From the NCBI RefSeq assembly GCF_900625025.1, contig NZ_LR130580.1, positions 62,001-126,000 on the forward strand: 64,000 nucleotides of DNA, read 5' to 3'. The position numbers and the translations under genes are program-made. Positions 1 to 7,737 of this stretch are shown in pieces (position 1 is the first letter of the stretch; each line of letters opens with the position of its first letter). This DNA is from Lachnoclostridium sp. Marseille-P6806 (GTDB lineage Bacteria > Bacillota > Clostridia > Lachnospirales > Lachnospiraceae). The notes beneath the pieces were generated by a model, which was given only the letters and a program-made list of their open reading frames with translations, searched no databases and had not been told where the DNA came from.

Positions 1-553
1 GACTGATGAGCTGCATGCACTGGCGGAGAACGTTCGGAAGCGACACATCATCCGCATGATCATCATAGGAATACAGCGTGAGAACAGAGCGCGCCAGCAT
101 ATTCATCATATCGCCGCTCGGCGCTTTCATGACGACGTCACGGACAAAGTTTTTCGGCAGACTCCGGTAAAAAACAAGCTGTCTCGAAAAGCTCTCAAGC
201 TCCTCCCTTGATGGCAGCTCCCCGAACAGCAGCAGGTAGCAAACCTCCTCAAAGCCAAAGCGTTTTTCCTCCCGGATCCCCCCGATCAGACTTTCAATGG
301 AATATCCCCGGTAAAACAAATGGCCGTAATCCGGCTCCTCCCTGCCGTCCACCACTTTTTTTGCGCGGACCTCGGAAATATTCGTAAGCCCTGCAAGCAC
401 GCCTTTCCCGTTCAGATCCCGCAGTCCCCGTTTTACATTCAGCGCCGTATACAGCGTGGAATCTATGAGATCAGCCTTAGCGGTCTGCTCCGCCAGTGCG
501 CGGATTTCCGGTGTGATTTCGGAATACACGTTGATTTTCTCACTGGTTGCCAT
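1..553 (-). CDS. gltA: Citrate synthase, N-terminal part (runs off the window)
   Basis: Condenses acetyl-CoA and oxaloacetate to citrate, probably supplying 2-oxoglutarate for glutamate synthesis in an anaerobe. The 184 visible residues begin MATSEKINVYSE and contain the family stretches GLRDLNGKGVLAGLT, YRGYSIESLI and EEVCYLLLFGELPS typical of the large helical domain; the catalytic His/Asp residues lie beyond the left edge. The start at 553 is preceded by AGGAGG with good spacing. An extended -10 (TGC-TACAAT) lies at 605-610 in the gap to the divergent BMP-like gene. Identification is secure at family level; citrate versus 2-methylcitrate synthase cannot be decided from this fragment. Confidence 0.9.
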   Translation of the reverse strand, partial: MATSEKINVYSEITPEIRALAEQTAKADLIDSTLYTALNVKRGLRDLNGKGVLAGLTNISEVRAKKVVDGREEPDYGHLFYRGYSIESLIGGIREEKRFGFEEVCYLLLFGELPSREELESFSRQLVFYRSLPKNFVRDVVMKAPSGDMMNMLARSVLTLYSYDDHADDVSLPNVLRQCMQLIS

Positions 554-604
554 AATTTCGACCTCCTTCTTTCTCGTTTTCCTTTTCAGACACTTCGACG
601 CTTT

Positions 605-613
605 ATTGTAGCA
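605..613 (-). promoter_or_regulatory. Extended -10 promoter for gltA
   Basis: On the minus strand TGCTACAAT (613-605) is an extended -10 (TGn-TACAAT). No good -35 is present 17 bp upstream, where the intergenic repeat places TTCGGC. The predicted start near 598 gives a leader of about 45 nt. Confidence 0.5.
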
Positions 614-624
614 TAATACTTCTC

Positions 625-689
625 CATGCCGAAGCATTTTATGCGAGGCAAGCGGCATAAAATTCCGCAAAATTCCGAAGCATTTTATC
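625..689. repeat. Intergenic repeat copy A (CCGAAGCA family)
   Basis: The left end reads ATGCCGAAGCATTTTATGCG, followed by AGGCAAGCGGCATAAAATTC and a second partial copy (CCGAAGCATTTTATC) at 676-690. The same left end occurs at 5221, 26917 and 49591. On the minus strand the core is AUGC-UUCG-GCAU, a four-bp stem capped by a UUCG tetraloop, next to a GCAU-UUU-AUGC stem. It sits between the divergent gltA and BMP-like genes, just upstream of the gltA -10. Confidence 0.7.
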
Positions 690-718
690 TCAGCAGCATA
701 CGGCAGGTTATGGTTATA

Positions 719-727
719 TGGTATGAT
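719..727 (+). promoter_or_regulatory. Extended -10 promoter for the BMP-like operon
   Basis: TGGTATGAT at 719-727 is an extended -10 about 35 nt upstream of the ATG at 762. It overlaps the alternative upstream start at 723, which argues that translation begins at 762. Confidence 0.5.
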
Positions 728-761
728 AAACATACAGCTTGCTTACCTACGGAGGTTTGCC

Positions 762-2714
762 ATGATCGATGATTATCTCAAAGCCAAAAAACAGGGAGAC
801 AGCGCTGTGCGGCGCGCCATCATCCAGGGGCGGGATCCCTATCTGTTCTCGCTCAGCAGCTTCCTGCCGGACTATGACAGCCTTGCCAAAATCTCTCTCG
901 GCATCCGCGAGATCCCGCTCTACATGATCGCAGGAACCGTGACGGCGGGACGCACGAATTCCTTTGCGTGGAACTTCATGCCCCTCCTGAACGATCACAC
1001 GGAGTTTGCCCTCAAGTGGTCCAATCTCTACGACTCTCAGCTCGAATTCGGCATACGTGATCCGATCAAGGTCTATGAATACATGAATCGCTTCTACGTG
1101 CAGGAGGGGAACAAGAGAGTTTCCGTCACCGCGTTTAACGAGGGCGTTTCCATCGCCGCGGAAGTGATCCGTGTCATGCCGCGGCGCACCGGCGATAAGG
1201 AAGTGAATATTTATTACGAATATGTAGATTTCTTTAACGTGACCGGGCTGTTTGAGATTACGTTCAGCGAAGAGGGATCCTACGATAAGCTGGCGGAAAA
1301 ATACGGGCAAAGTCTCTCCGCGCCATGGCCGGAACGCAGCGTGCAGCAGCTCCGTACGGATTTCCATGCATTTCAGGAGGCGTTCAACGCCAAGGGTGGA
1401 GCCAAGCTCGACACCACGGCCGGCGACGGCTTTCTCAAGTACATCGACGTCTATACAGCCGAAAGTATTGACCGGGACAGCCCGGTGCAGATCGCCAAAA
1501 ACACGTCCGCCATATGGAACGAAATTCTGGCTTTCGGCGAGGACAGCATCGTTCTCATCGACAAGGCCGATCCTTCGAAAAAAAGCACCGGAAGCCTGCT
1601 GAACCGCTTTACCGGCTACTTCGGCTCCGCCTATACAAAGGAGGATCCGCTCCGCATTGCGCTCATCTATGAGAAGAACCCCGCGGACTCCGCATGGACC
1701 TACGGCCATGCCCTCGGCCTCAATGAGATCAACGAGAAATATGAGGGGACCGTCGAGGCGATTGCCTTCGAAAATCGTTCCGACAGCGAAGCCATCGACG
1801 AAGCGTTCGACGCTGCGGCGGCCGATAAGGACGCCGTCGTCTTCACCACCTCTCCCGCCATGATGGAGAACGCGCTGCGGGCGGCGATCCGCTACCCGGA
1901 CATGAAGATTCTGAACTGCTCGATCAACCTCTCCAGCAGCGCCGTCCGAACCTACTACCCTCGCATGTACGAGGTCAAATACATCATGGGCGCGCTGGCC
2001 GCCGGCATCGCCCGGGATCATCGCATCGGCTATCTCGCCGACTATCCGATCTACGGCTCCATCGCCAACATCAACGCCTTTGCCATCGGCGCCGCTATGG
2101 TGGACCCTGCGGTTCAGATTCATTTGAAATGGTCCGGCGTAAAAAACAGCCGCTGGGAAGAGGAAATGAGCGCAGAGGGCATCAGCACCATCTCTGGCCC
2201 CGATCTCATAAAACCCGCGGATCCTTCCCGCAAATACGGCGTATACCAGCTCCGGGAAAACGGCTCCATTGCCAACATCGCTGCGCCGGTGTGGCACTGG
2301 GGGCGCTATTACGAGCTGATCATCGACCAGATTCTGAGCGGAACATGGGATTCGCGAGAATCCGTCAAGAAGAGTCACGCACTGAACTATTGGTACGGCC
2401 TGTCCTCCGGCGTCATTGACCTGTTTCTCTCCGATGCGCTCTCCTACTATTCAAAAAAGCTGGTGGATCAGCTCCGCCGCTCGATCGCCGGCTGGACGCT
2501 TCTGCCTTTTGACGGAGAGATCCGCAGTCAGAGCGGCGTGGTTCACAATATCGGCGATCCCGCCATAAGCTACGAACAGATCATCACCATGAACTGGCTG
2601 AACGACAATGTCATCGGCTCCATCCCTGAAGAGGACGAGCTGATTGACAGCGCCCGCGGTACTGTGGGCATAAGCGGCGTCAAAGCCGACAGGCGAGGCT
2701 CCCTTTCCCGATGA
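762..2714 (+). CDS. BMP/PnrA-like protein with ParB-like N-terminal segment, no signal peptide
   Basis: 650 residues. The start at 762 follows a GGAGG and is preferred over 723. Residues about 100-130 (IKVYEYMNRFYVQEGNKRVS) resemble a ParB/sulfiredoxin-type segment. Residues about 295-500 (IALIYEKNPADSAWTYGHAL onwards, with MGALAAGIARDHRIGYLADY) match the BMP family of periplasmic nucleoside-binding proteins (PnrA/Med-like). There is no signal peptide, lipobox or membrane segment, so the protein should be cytoplasmic, unlike a classical ABC transporter binding protein. No permease genes are adjacent. The stop overlaps the next ATG (ATGA), so it is co-translated with the metallophosphoesterase. 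A role as an intracellular nucleoside sensor is inference only. Confidence 0.75.
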   Translation: MIDDYLKAKKQGDSAVRRAIIQGRDPYLFSLSSFLPDYDSLAKISLGIREIPLYMIAGTVTAGRTNSFAWNFMPLLNDHTEFALKWSNLYDSQLEFGIRDPIKVYEYMNRFYVQEGNKRVSVTAFNEGVSIAAEVIRVMPRRTGDKEVNIYYEYVDFFNVTGLFEITFSEEGSYDKLAEKYGQSLSAPWPERSVQQLRTDFHAFQEAFNAKGGAKLDTTAGDGFLKYIDVYTAESIDRDSPVQIAKNTSAIWNEILAFGEDSIVLIDKADPSKKSTGSLLNRFTGYFGSAYTKEDPLRIALIYEKNPADSAWTYGHALGLNEINEKYEGTVEAIAFENRSDSEAIDEAFDAAAADKDAVVFTTSPAMMENALRAAIRYPDMKILNCSINLSSSAVRTYYPRMYEVKYIMGALAAGIARDHRIGYLADYPIYGSIANINAFAIGAAMVDPAVQIHLKWSGVKNSRWEEEMSAEGISTISGPDLIKPADPSRKYGVYQLRENGSIANIAAPVWHWGRYYELIIDQILSGTWDSRESVKKSHALNYWYGLSSGVIDLFLSDALSYYSKKLVDQLRRSIAGWTLLPFDGEIRSQSGVVHNIGDPAISYEQIITMNWLNDNVIGSIPEEDELIDSARGTVGISGVKADRRGSLSR

Positions 2715-3388
2715 AAATACTTGCCATTGCCGATGAAGAGAGCAAGCCTCTCTGGGACTATTATAATCCGGAACGCGTAAAGGATGTCGATCTGATCATA
2801 TCCTGCGGAGACCTCGATCCCGCCTATCTGGAATTTCTGGTCACGATGACAAACTGCCCGTTGCTCTACGTGCACGGAAATCACGACACCAAATATGACT
2901 ACAAGCCGCCCCTCGGCTGCACCTGCATCGAGGACAGGGTCTACAATTTCCGCGGTCTGCGGATCCTTGGGCTCGGCGGCTCCATACGGTACAACGATTC
3001 CAAATATATGTGTACGGAAAAACAGATGCAGAGCCGCATCAATCGTCTGCGCACGGAGATCACGCTCAAAAACGGCTTCGACATCCTCGTCGCCCACGCT
3101 CCGGTCAAGGGCTACGGCGATATGGACGACATCCCGCATCGCGGCTTCGACTGCTTCAACGACCTGCTGACGAGGTATCGGCCCAAATACATGCTTCACG
3201 GTCATGTACATCAGACTTACTCCCGGAATTTTGTCCGCAGCATCAATCATCCCTCCGGAACAAGCATCATCAACTGCTACGAGAGCTTTATCCTTGATAT
3301 CGGTGCGGACGAATACCCGGCCCCGGGCAAAACCGGCTCCGCCCTGTACGATCTGTACATGAATATGAAGCGCCGCCGGGAGCTGTGA
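2711..3388 (+). CDS. Calcineurin-like metallophosphoesterase
   Basis: 225 residues. Metal-binding motifs of the family are visible: GD at residues 33-34 (SCGDLD), GNHD at 56-59, HAP near 130 and GHVH near 163. The usual first DxH is replaced by ADEES, as in some small bacterial members. A soluble phosphoesterase or cyclic-nucleotide/nucleotide phosphatase is expected; the substrate cannot be read from sequence. The gene overlaps the BMP-like gene by four bases, which links the two functionally. The 3' end faces the carD-like gene with a 6-bp gap and no obvious terminator. Confidence 0.85.
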   Translation: MKILAIADEESKPLWDYYNPERVKDVDLIISCGDLDPAYLEFLVTMTNCPLLYVHGNHDTKYDYKPPLGCTCIEDRVYNFRGLRILGLGGSIRYNDSKYMCTEKQMQSRINRLRTEITLKNGFDILVAHAPVKGYGDMDDIPHRGFDCFNDLLTRYRPKYMLHGHVHQTYSRNFVRSINHPSGTSIINCYESFILDIGADEYPAPGKTGSALYDLYMNMKRRREL

Positions 3389-3394
3389 GCCCTT

Positions 3395-3889
3395 CTATTT
3401 TTCGGCGCGGCGGCGGATATAGTCCGGAACCTCATCCGGCCGGATCCCCAGCGAATAGGCAAAGCTTTGGCTGATGATGCTTTCCGCCGCATCCCGGTCC
3501 CTCTCGTCGGCCGCGCTGAGCTTTCTTCCGATGCTCCGGCGTTCCGCATCCTTTTTATACAGGGTGGAAATAATGGAGAGCAGGTCGGAATATTTGCCCT
3601 CATGGATCCGGGATGCGTTCTGCACCTGGCGCTCTTTCTCGTCGGCGATCCATTCCTGATCACGGATTGACGCAATGAGGCCGTCAATCTCCGCTACAGT
3701 CAGAGGGTGGCGAAAGCTCTCTCCGCCTCGCTTCTCATCGACATAAATCGTCATTCTGGTCCGGTAAAGAGGCGCGAGAATGTAGTACGTCTTCTCCCCG
3801 TCTTCCGTCAGTCTCATCCGCTGAATATCCGTAATTCTGCATATTCCGTTGTTCCCGTAGATGACCGCATCTCCGATTTTCCAGTCCAT
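3395..3889 (-). CDS. CarD/CdnL-family transcriptional regulator
   Basis: 164 residues. The N-terminal 60 residues (MDWKIGDAVIYGNNGICRIT, then YYILAPLYRTRMTIYVDEKR) fit the CarD/CdnL/TRCF RNA polymerase-interacting domain; the rest is helical and would form the DNA-binding part. Such proteins bind the RNA polymerase beta subunit and stabilise open complexes. The start at 3889 is preceded by AAAGGAG. A TATAAT at 4005-4010 lies upstream, and a terminator-like hairpin sits between that promoter and the gene, so expression may be attenuated. Confidence 0.85.
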   Translation of the reverse strand: MDWKIGDAVIYGNNGICRITDIQRMRLTEDGEKTYYILAPLYRTRMTIYVDEKRGGESFRHPLTVAEIDGLIASIRDQEWIADEKERQVQNASRIHEGKYSDLLSIISTLYKKDAERRSIGRKLSAADERDRDAAESIISQSFAYSLGIRPDEVPDYIRRRAEK

Positions 3890-3925
3890 CGCGCACTCTC
3901 CTTTCTCTCCCCGCGGAGTCCATTT

Positions 3926-3969
3926 AAAAAGGGAATCGTTCCGCTGTTAAAGATGGAAAACGATCCCCC
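3926..3969 (-). terminator. Terminator-like hairpin in the carD leader / after glgD
   Basis: On the minus strand GGGGATCGTT (3968-3959) pairs with AACGATTCCC (3940-3931), followed by TTTTTAAAT. It lies 37 nt upstream of the carD-like ATG and downstream of glgD, so it may end glgCD transcripts, attenuate carD, or both. Confidence 0.7.
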
Positions 3970-4004
3970 ACACAAAGCTCTGTGTACAAGCCCGAACTAT
4001 TTTA

Positions 4005-4032
4005 ATTATATCATAATTTTAATAATTGTGCA
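4005..4032 (-). promoter_or_regulatory. Promoter upstream of the carD-like gene
   Basis: The minus strand carries TGCACA, a 16-bp spacer and TATAAT (4010-4005). The predicted start near 3998 gives a leader of about 110 nt that contains the terminator-like hairpin at 3926-3969. The -35 matches TTGACA at four of six positions. Confidence 0.5.
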
Positions 4033-4093
4033 GTATGTTCCTCTCAAAATAATAATTTTATTTCTATTGTCGGAAAATTTTGTTCTTCGGAAA

Positions 4094-5209
4094 TCAGAGC
4101 ACATCGTCGCGGTGAATGTAGCCCGGACGTTCTCCGCTCGCCACAATCTCTTTCATATGCACGATTTTCGCCCACTTATCGATCACCTGATACTCAAGAT
4201 GGACGTCACAGTCAATGATCGTATGTCCGAGAATCATGCAGTTGCGGACCACCGCGCCTTTCCGTATGGTGACGCCGCGCCCGATCACACTGTTTTCCAC
4301 CACTCCCTCGATCGTACAGCCGTTCGCAATCATCGAATTACGCACGGATGCACCCTCGGCATACTTGGTCGGGCAGGAATCCGTAGTCTGCGTATAGATC
4401 TGCCAGTCGGGCCGGAAAAGCTCACGCGCCGTGTCGATGTCAAGCAGCTCCATATTGGCGTCATAGTAGCTCTGAAAATCGCAGATCGCCGCAAAATACC
4501 CCCGGTGCGGCACTCCCCGGATATCCAGATTGGCGTTCTCAATGTTGACGACCTCCGAGAGCGTGTAGACCGACGACAGCTTGTGTCCCTTGCGGATCAG
4601 GCTCACAAACAGCTCTCTCTTCATGATGTAGGTATCCATGAAAATATTCCGTTCGTTCGCAGTCCCGAGATTCGGCCCGATCGCATTGAGCCCTTTCTGC
4701 CGGTTCAGTTCGAGTACATTGCAGTTCTGATAAGCCGTCTTCGCGTTGTCCACGCGGTGATACAGCAGGGTGATATCCGCACCGGACTCTATATGCTGCT
4801 CAAGAAGCGTGTTGAAATCCTGCGTAAACACCATGTAGCCCGGCGTAAGAATGACATATTCCTGCGGCATTCTCTCAATGATTTCAATATTTTCCAGATA
4901 GCTTGAGAGGTCCGTATTGTAGATATCATTGAGACGGCTGTCCTGATTGAACAGAAGCTGGAGCTTACCGCGCTTCGAGTTGATGTTATAGTGCTGTCCC
5001 CCGGCCAGATGCTCCGCCAGCGAGCGCGGGTTCTGACTGACATACACCTGTATCCTGTCGATATTGCTGTTGCTCAGATTCGAGACCGGAAAGTCAATGA
5101 CACGGTAACGTCCCAGAAAAGAAAACGCACCGATCGGGCGATGATCCTGCAGCCCCTCCACTCGGAAGCGGCTCCCGGACGAAGTTACGATTCCAAACGC
5201 TGTTGCCAT
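4094..5209 (-). CDS. glgD: Glucose-1-phosphate adenylyltransferase regulatory subunit
   Basis: 371 residues. Nucleotidyltransferase-like fold followed by a left-handed beta-helix region (NSMIANGCTIEGVVENSVIG and the repeats after it). The N-terminal loop reads GIVTSSGSRF instead of the catalytic GGxGxRL seen in GlgC, which is characteristic of the GlgD partner subunit. It should form a hetero-oligomer with GlgC to make ADP-glucose for glycogen. The ATG at 5209 is preferred to 5215 because GGAGG lies six bases upstream of 5209 but abuts 5215. It follows glgC by 40 bp, and an intergenic repeat copy fills that gap. Confidence 0.93.
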   Translation of the reverse strand: MATAFGIVTSSGSRFRVEGLQDHRPIGAFSFLGRYRVIDFPVSNLSNSNIDRIQVYVSQNPRSLAEHLAGGQHYNINSKRGKLQLLFNQDSRLNDIYNTDLSSYLENIEIIERMPQEYVILTPGYMVFTQDFNTLLEQHIESGADITLLYHRVDNAKTAYQNCNVLELNRQKGLNAIGPNLGTANERNIFMDTYIMKRELFVSLIRKGHKLSSVYTLSEVVNIENANLDIRGVPHRGYFAAICDFQSYYDANMELLDIDTARELFRPDWQIYTQTTDSCPTKYAEGASVRNSMIANGCTIEGVVENSVIGRGVTIRKGAVVRNCMILGHTIIDCDVHLEYQVIDKWAKIVHMKEIVASGERPGYIHRDDVL

Positions 5210-5220
5210 ATCCATCCTCC

Positions 5221-5257
5221 ATGCCGAAGCACTTGTGCAGCGTGATTTTTCACACTA
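5221..5257. repeat. Intergenic repeat copy B (short form) between glgC and glgD
   Basis: Starts ATGCCGAAGCACTTGTGCAG and ends GCGTGATTTTTCACACTA. The same two ends bound a version of about 222 bp at 49591-49812, so this looks like an internally deleted copy. On the minus strand it places the UUCG hairpin directly against the GGAGG of glgD. Confidence 0.75.
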
Positions 5258-6395
5258 TTTCTTTCCCTTTGACATCCTGCGCAACGAGCAGGATATTCTC
5301 GCTGTCTGCGCTTCCTGCAACCGCGCCCTTTCCGATATGCACGCCGTCCGCGACCAGAGCCCGGGTCACAACGGCTCCCTCGCCGATTTCCACCCCGGGC
5401 ATCAGCACCGAGTCGATGACTCTGGCGTGCTTATCCACTCTGGCCCCGGTAAACAGCACGGAGCGCTGTACCTCGCCCTCAATGGCGCAGCCCTGCGTAA
5501 TATAGGCAGTATCGACTTTTGCCTCCGGTCCGATATACTGCGGCAGGGCATTCTGATTCTCCGAATAGATAAGCCAGCTCGAATCATCCAGATTCAGGGC
5601 GTTCCGGCGATCCAGAAGATCCATATTGGCCTCCCAGAGAGAATCGATGGTTCCGACATCTTTCCAGTAGCCCTTGAATTCATAGGCATACAGACCGCAA
5701 CCGTTTCCAAGCATCGTCGGAATGATATCCTTGCCGAAATCATGGTGCGAATCGCAGTTCTTTATATCGGAAAGCAGAAGCTCTCTCAGCAGCTTCCAGT
5801 TGAAAATGTAGATTCCCATCGAGGCCAGATTGCTTCTGGGATGCTCGGGCTTCTCCTCAAACTCGACAATGCGATTATTCTCATCGGTGTTCATGATTCC
5901 GAAGCGGCTCGCCTCCCTCATCGGAACACCGATCACCGCAATGGTCGCATCTGCGCCGTGCGCCTTATGAAAATCGAGCATAAGATCATAGTTCATCTTG
6001 TAAATATGATCTCCCGACAGAATCAGCAGATATTCCGGATCATAATTGTCGATGAAATCAATATTCTGAGAAATGGCATCCGCCGTTCCCCGGTAAACGT
6101 CAAGGTTCGCATCCGCTTTCTCGCGGGGCGGCAGAACAAAAACACCGCTGTCCTTGCTGTCAAGCCCCCAGCGCCGACCGGCCGCCACATAGCTGTTCAG
6201 CAGCACGGATTCGTACTGCGTAAGGACGCCGATGATATCGATGCCGCTGTTGGAGCAGTTGCTGAGAGGAAAGTCGATGATACGGTATTTCCCCCCGAAA
6301 GAGACAGCCGGTTTGGCTACCTTGTTGGTGAGCTCCCTGAGGCGGCTTCCCCGGCCGCCGGCAAGGATCATGGCCAGCATTTCATTCTGCTTCAT
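5250..6395 (-). CDS. glgC: Glucose-1-phosphate adenylyltransferase catalytic subunit
   Basis: 381 residues. Makes ADP-glucose from ATP and glucose-1-phosphate, the committed step of glycogen synthesis. [13 protein letters not shown] near residue 8 is the nucleotide-binding loop, [20 protein letters not shown] follows, and the C-terminal third is a beta-helix with hexapeptide-like repeats ([20 protein letters not shown]). Length is usual for the family. The start at 6395 is preceded by GGGAGGA. Translationally upstream of glgD; the last bases overlap the repeat in the intergenic gap. A possible -10 (TATACT) lies near 6440. Confidence 0.95.
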   Translation of the reverse strand: MKQNEMLAMILAGGRGSRLRELTNKVAKPAVSFGGKYRIIDFPLSNCSNSGIDIIGVLTQYESVLLNSYVAAGRRWGLDSKDSGVFVLPPREKADANLDVYRGTADAISQNIDFIDNYDPEYLLILSGDHIYKMNYDLMLDFHKAHGADATIAVIGVPMREASRFGIMNTDENNRIVEFEEKPEHPRSNLASMGIYIFNWKLLRELLLSDIKNCDSHHDFGKDIIPTMLGNGCGLYAYEFKGYWKDVGTIDSLWEANMDLLDRRNALNLDDSSWLIYSENQNALPQYIGPEAKVDTAYITQGCAIEGEVQRSVLFTGARVDKHARVIDSVLMPGVEIGEGAVVTRALVADGVHIGKGAVAGSADSENILLVAQDVKGKEIV

Positions 6396-6452
6396 GGATG
6401 GTCCTCCCTGTCCTTGGATTGAATAATCCTACAAAAATAGTATACTGCATTT

Positions 6453-6740
6453 TTGCCGTCTTTTCTTCCTGATTCAGAACTTTCCGCCTGCTTTTTTCTG
6501 GATTTTTGCGCTTGCATTTTCAAAATTTTCGTTTTATCCTGTATTCGTTCGGAGTTTCATACTCCGTCTTATGTCTCGGGCATTTTTCTTATTTCGATTT
6601 TCCGGCTTCCGCTTTCTGTTTTCTCCGCTCCCGCTTTTCACTCCCACCTTTTGCTTCTGTTTTTATTTCCGCTTTTTCTATTTTTGTTTCTATTTTCCGG
6701 GTTTCTGTTTCTTTTTCCATTTTCTGTTTTTATTTCTGTA
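6453..6740 (+). other. Pyrimidine-rich gene-free stretch
   Basis: The plus strand is almost entirely C and T, with degenerate repeats of TTTCTATTTT/TTTCTGTTTT type between 6650 and 6735. Open frames here give only low-complexity Phe/Ser/Leu peptides and are not genes. The stretch separates the glgC promoter area from the tnpB fragment and ends just before its AAGGAGG. No terminator or RNA family is recognised. Confidence 0.6.
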
Positions 6741-6758
6741 TGACAAGGAGGACCCGTC

Positions 6759-7400
6759 ATGTCATCTGTCTACCGCGGTTATAAGTATCGTCTTCATCCC
6801 ACGCCGAAGCAGGCCGGTCAGCTCGATGAAATCCTTTCCGCCGTCCGTCTTGCCTACAATATGCTGCTCGACTTTTCCATTGATCAGTATGGCAGGAACA
6901 GGCAGTTTCCGTCCCTTGGTGAGCTGAATGCCGCCTTTCCGGACATCCTGTCCCGGCAGGACGTCCTGTCTCCCGTTGATCCCGCCATACTGCAAAAAAG
7001 CGTGCAACAGCTCGATCACGCCCTGCGCTCCCGCGAGAGCGGCGGCGCTCGGCAGCTCCCTCGGCATAAGTCCGCAGCGGACTTGCGCTCCTCCTTTACC
7101 GTCCCGTACCGGGGCGAAAACACGCTCTCCATCTCCTGTCTGAATATTGCCGGCATCCATAATATCCGCATTGCTCCCGGCCCGACAGTTCACTCATCTC
7201 TGGTCCGCCTCAGCATGACGCTCACCCGCACAATATCCGGGAAATATCTCGTCTCCCTGCTGTGCCGTCAGTCCGCACCCGCCCCCGCTTGGTTTGATGT
7301 TTCCGGGATCCGCTATCAGCCGCACCGGCCGCTCTCGGTTGTTCCTGCTTCGGCAGACGTCTGCCACGGCAAAACACTCCGCAGCGCCTCCTATCACTGA
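6759..7400 (+). pseudogene. TnpB (IS200/IS605 OrfB) N-terminal fragment without RuvC domain
   Basis: 213 residues. The opening VYRGYKYRLHPTPKQAGQL and LAYNMLLDFSIDQYG match the N-terminal helix-turn-helix region of TnpB. Later IHNIRIAP and SLVRLSMTLTRTISGKYLVS match the beta-barrel segment just before the RuvC domain. The frame then ends; the catalytic Asp/Glu/Asp residues, the zinc finger and any guide-RNA-encoding 3' end are absent, and no tnpA is nearby. Family members are about 370-420 residues, so about half is missing. The reading frame itself is intact and preceded by a strong AAGGAGG seven bases from the ATG. It may be a decaying remnant; a retained DNA- or RNA-binding fragment is the alternative. 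Confidence 0.7.
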
Positions 7401-7495
7401 TTCTTTTCGTTCCGCCGTACTGCCCGGGAAGCACTGCCCGGAAAATGCGGCCTGGAAAGCCGTCCCCGCCGCTGTTCCCGTCCGCATTTTTGCGG

Positions 7496-7524
7496 TTGAC
7501 ACCGCTCTCCGGGCTTGTTATAAT
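7496..7524 (+). promoter_or_regulatory. Consensus sigma-A promoter for tRNA-Thr
   Basis: TTGACA (7496-7501), 17 bp, TATAAT (7519-7524). Both hexamers are perfect. The start is expected near 7531, 31 bp upstream of the tRNA. Confidence 0.9.
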
Positions 7525-7561
7525 CTCTCTTGCGTCCGGAAAACACCGGCGCAGGCAGCAG

Positions 7562-7634
7562 GCTGATGTAGCACAGTCGGTAGTGCGTCGCATTGGTAGT
7601 GCGGAGGTCACGGGTCCGATTCCCGTCATCAGCT
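7562..7634 (+). tRNA. tRNA-Thr (anticodon GGT)
   Basis: Folds as a full cloverleaf: acceptor GCTGATG/CATCAGC, D stem GCAC/GTGC, anticodon stem TCGCA/TGCGG with loop TTGGTAG (anticodon GGT), T stem ACGGG/CCCGT. The D stem uses an A-U pair where most bacterial tRNAs have U-A, with both sides changed together. No CCA is encoded. It is a single-gene unit with its own promoter and terminator. Confidence 0.93.
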
Positions 7635-7643
7635 CTCAAAACG

Positions 7644-7675
7644 AAAACCCCTGAGATTTTTCTCAGGGGTTTTCT
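7644..7675. terminator. Bidirectional terminator between tRNA-Thr and rho
   Basis: AAAACCCCTGAGA (7644-7656) and TCTCAGGGGTTTT (7661-7673) form a perfect stem with a 4-nt loop. U runs exist in both directions, so it can serve the tRNA on the plus strand and rho on the minus strand. Confidence 0.9.
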
Positions 7676-7737
7676 GTTATCCGATTTCCGGGTTTATAGA
7701 GTTAATAGTGATATAGGGCAAAGAGATTTTTATCTTA

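Noticed and set aside
747-2378. 543-residue open frame on the minus strand
   Set aside because: It is antisense to the BMP-like gene, which has family matches, a ribosome binding site and coupling to the next gene; long antisense frames are expected in GC-rich codon use.
6453-6927. Phe/Ser-rich plus-strand frames
   Set aside because: Low-complexity products of the pyrimidine tract, and they overlap the better supported tnpB fragment.
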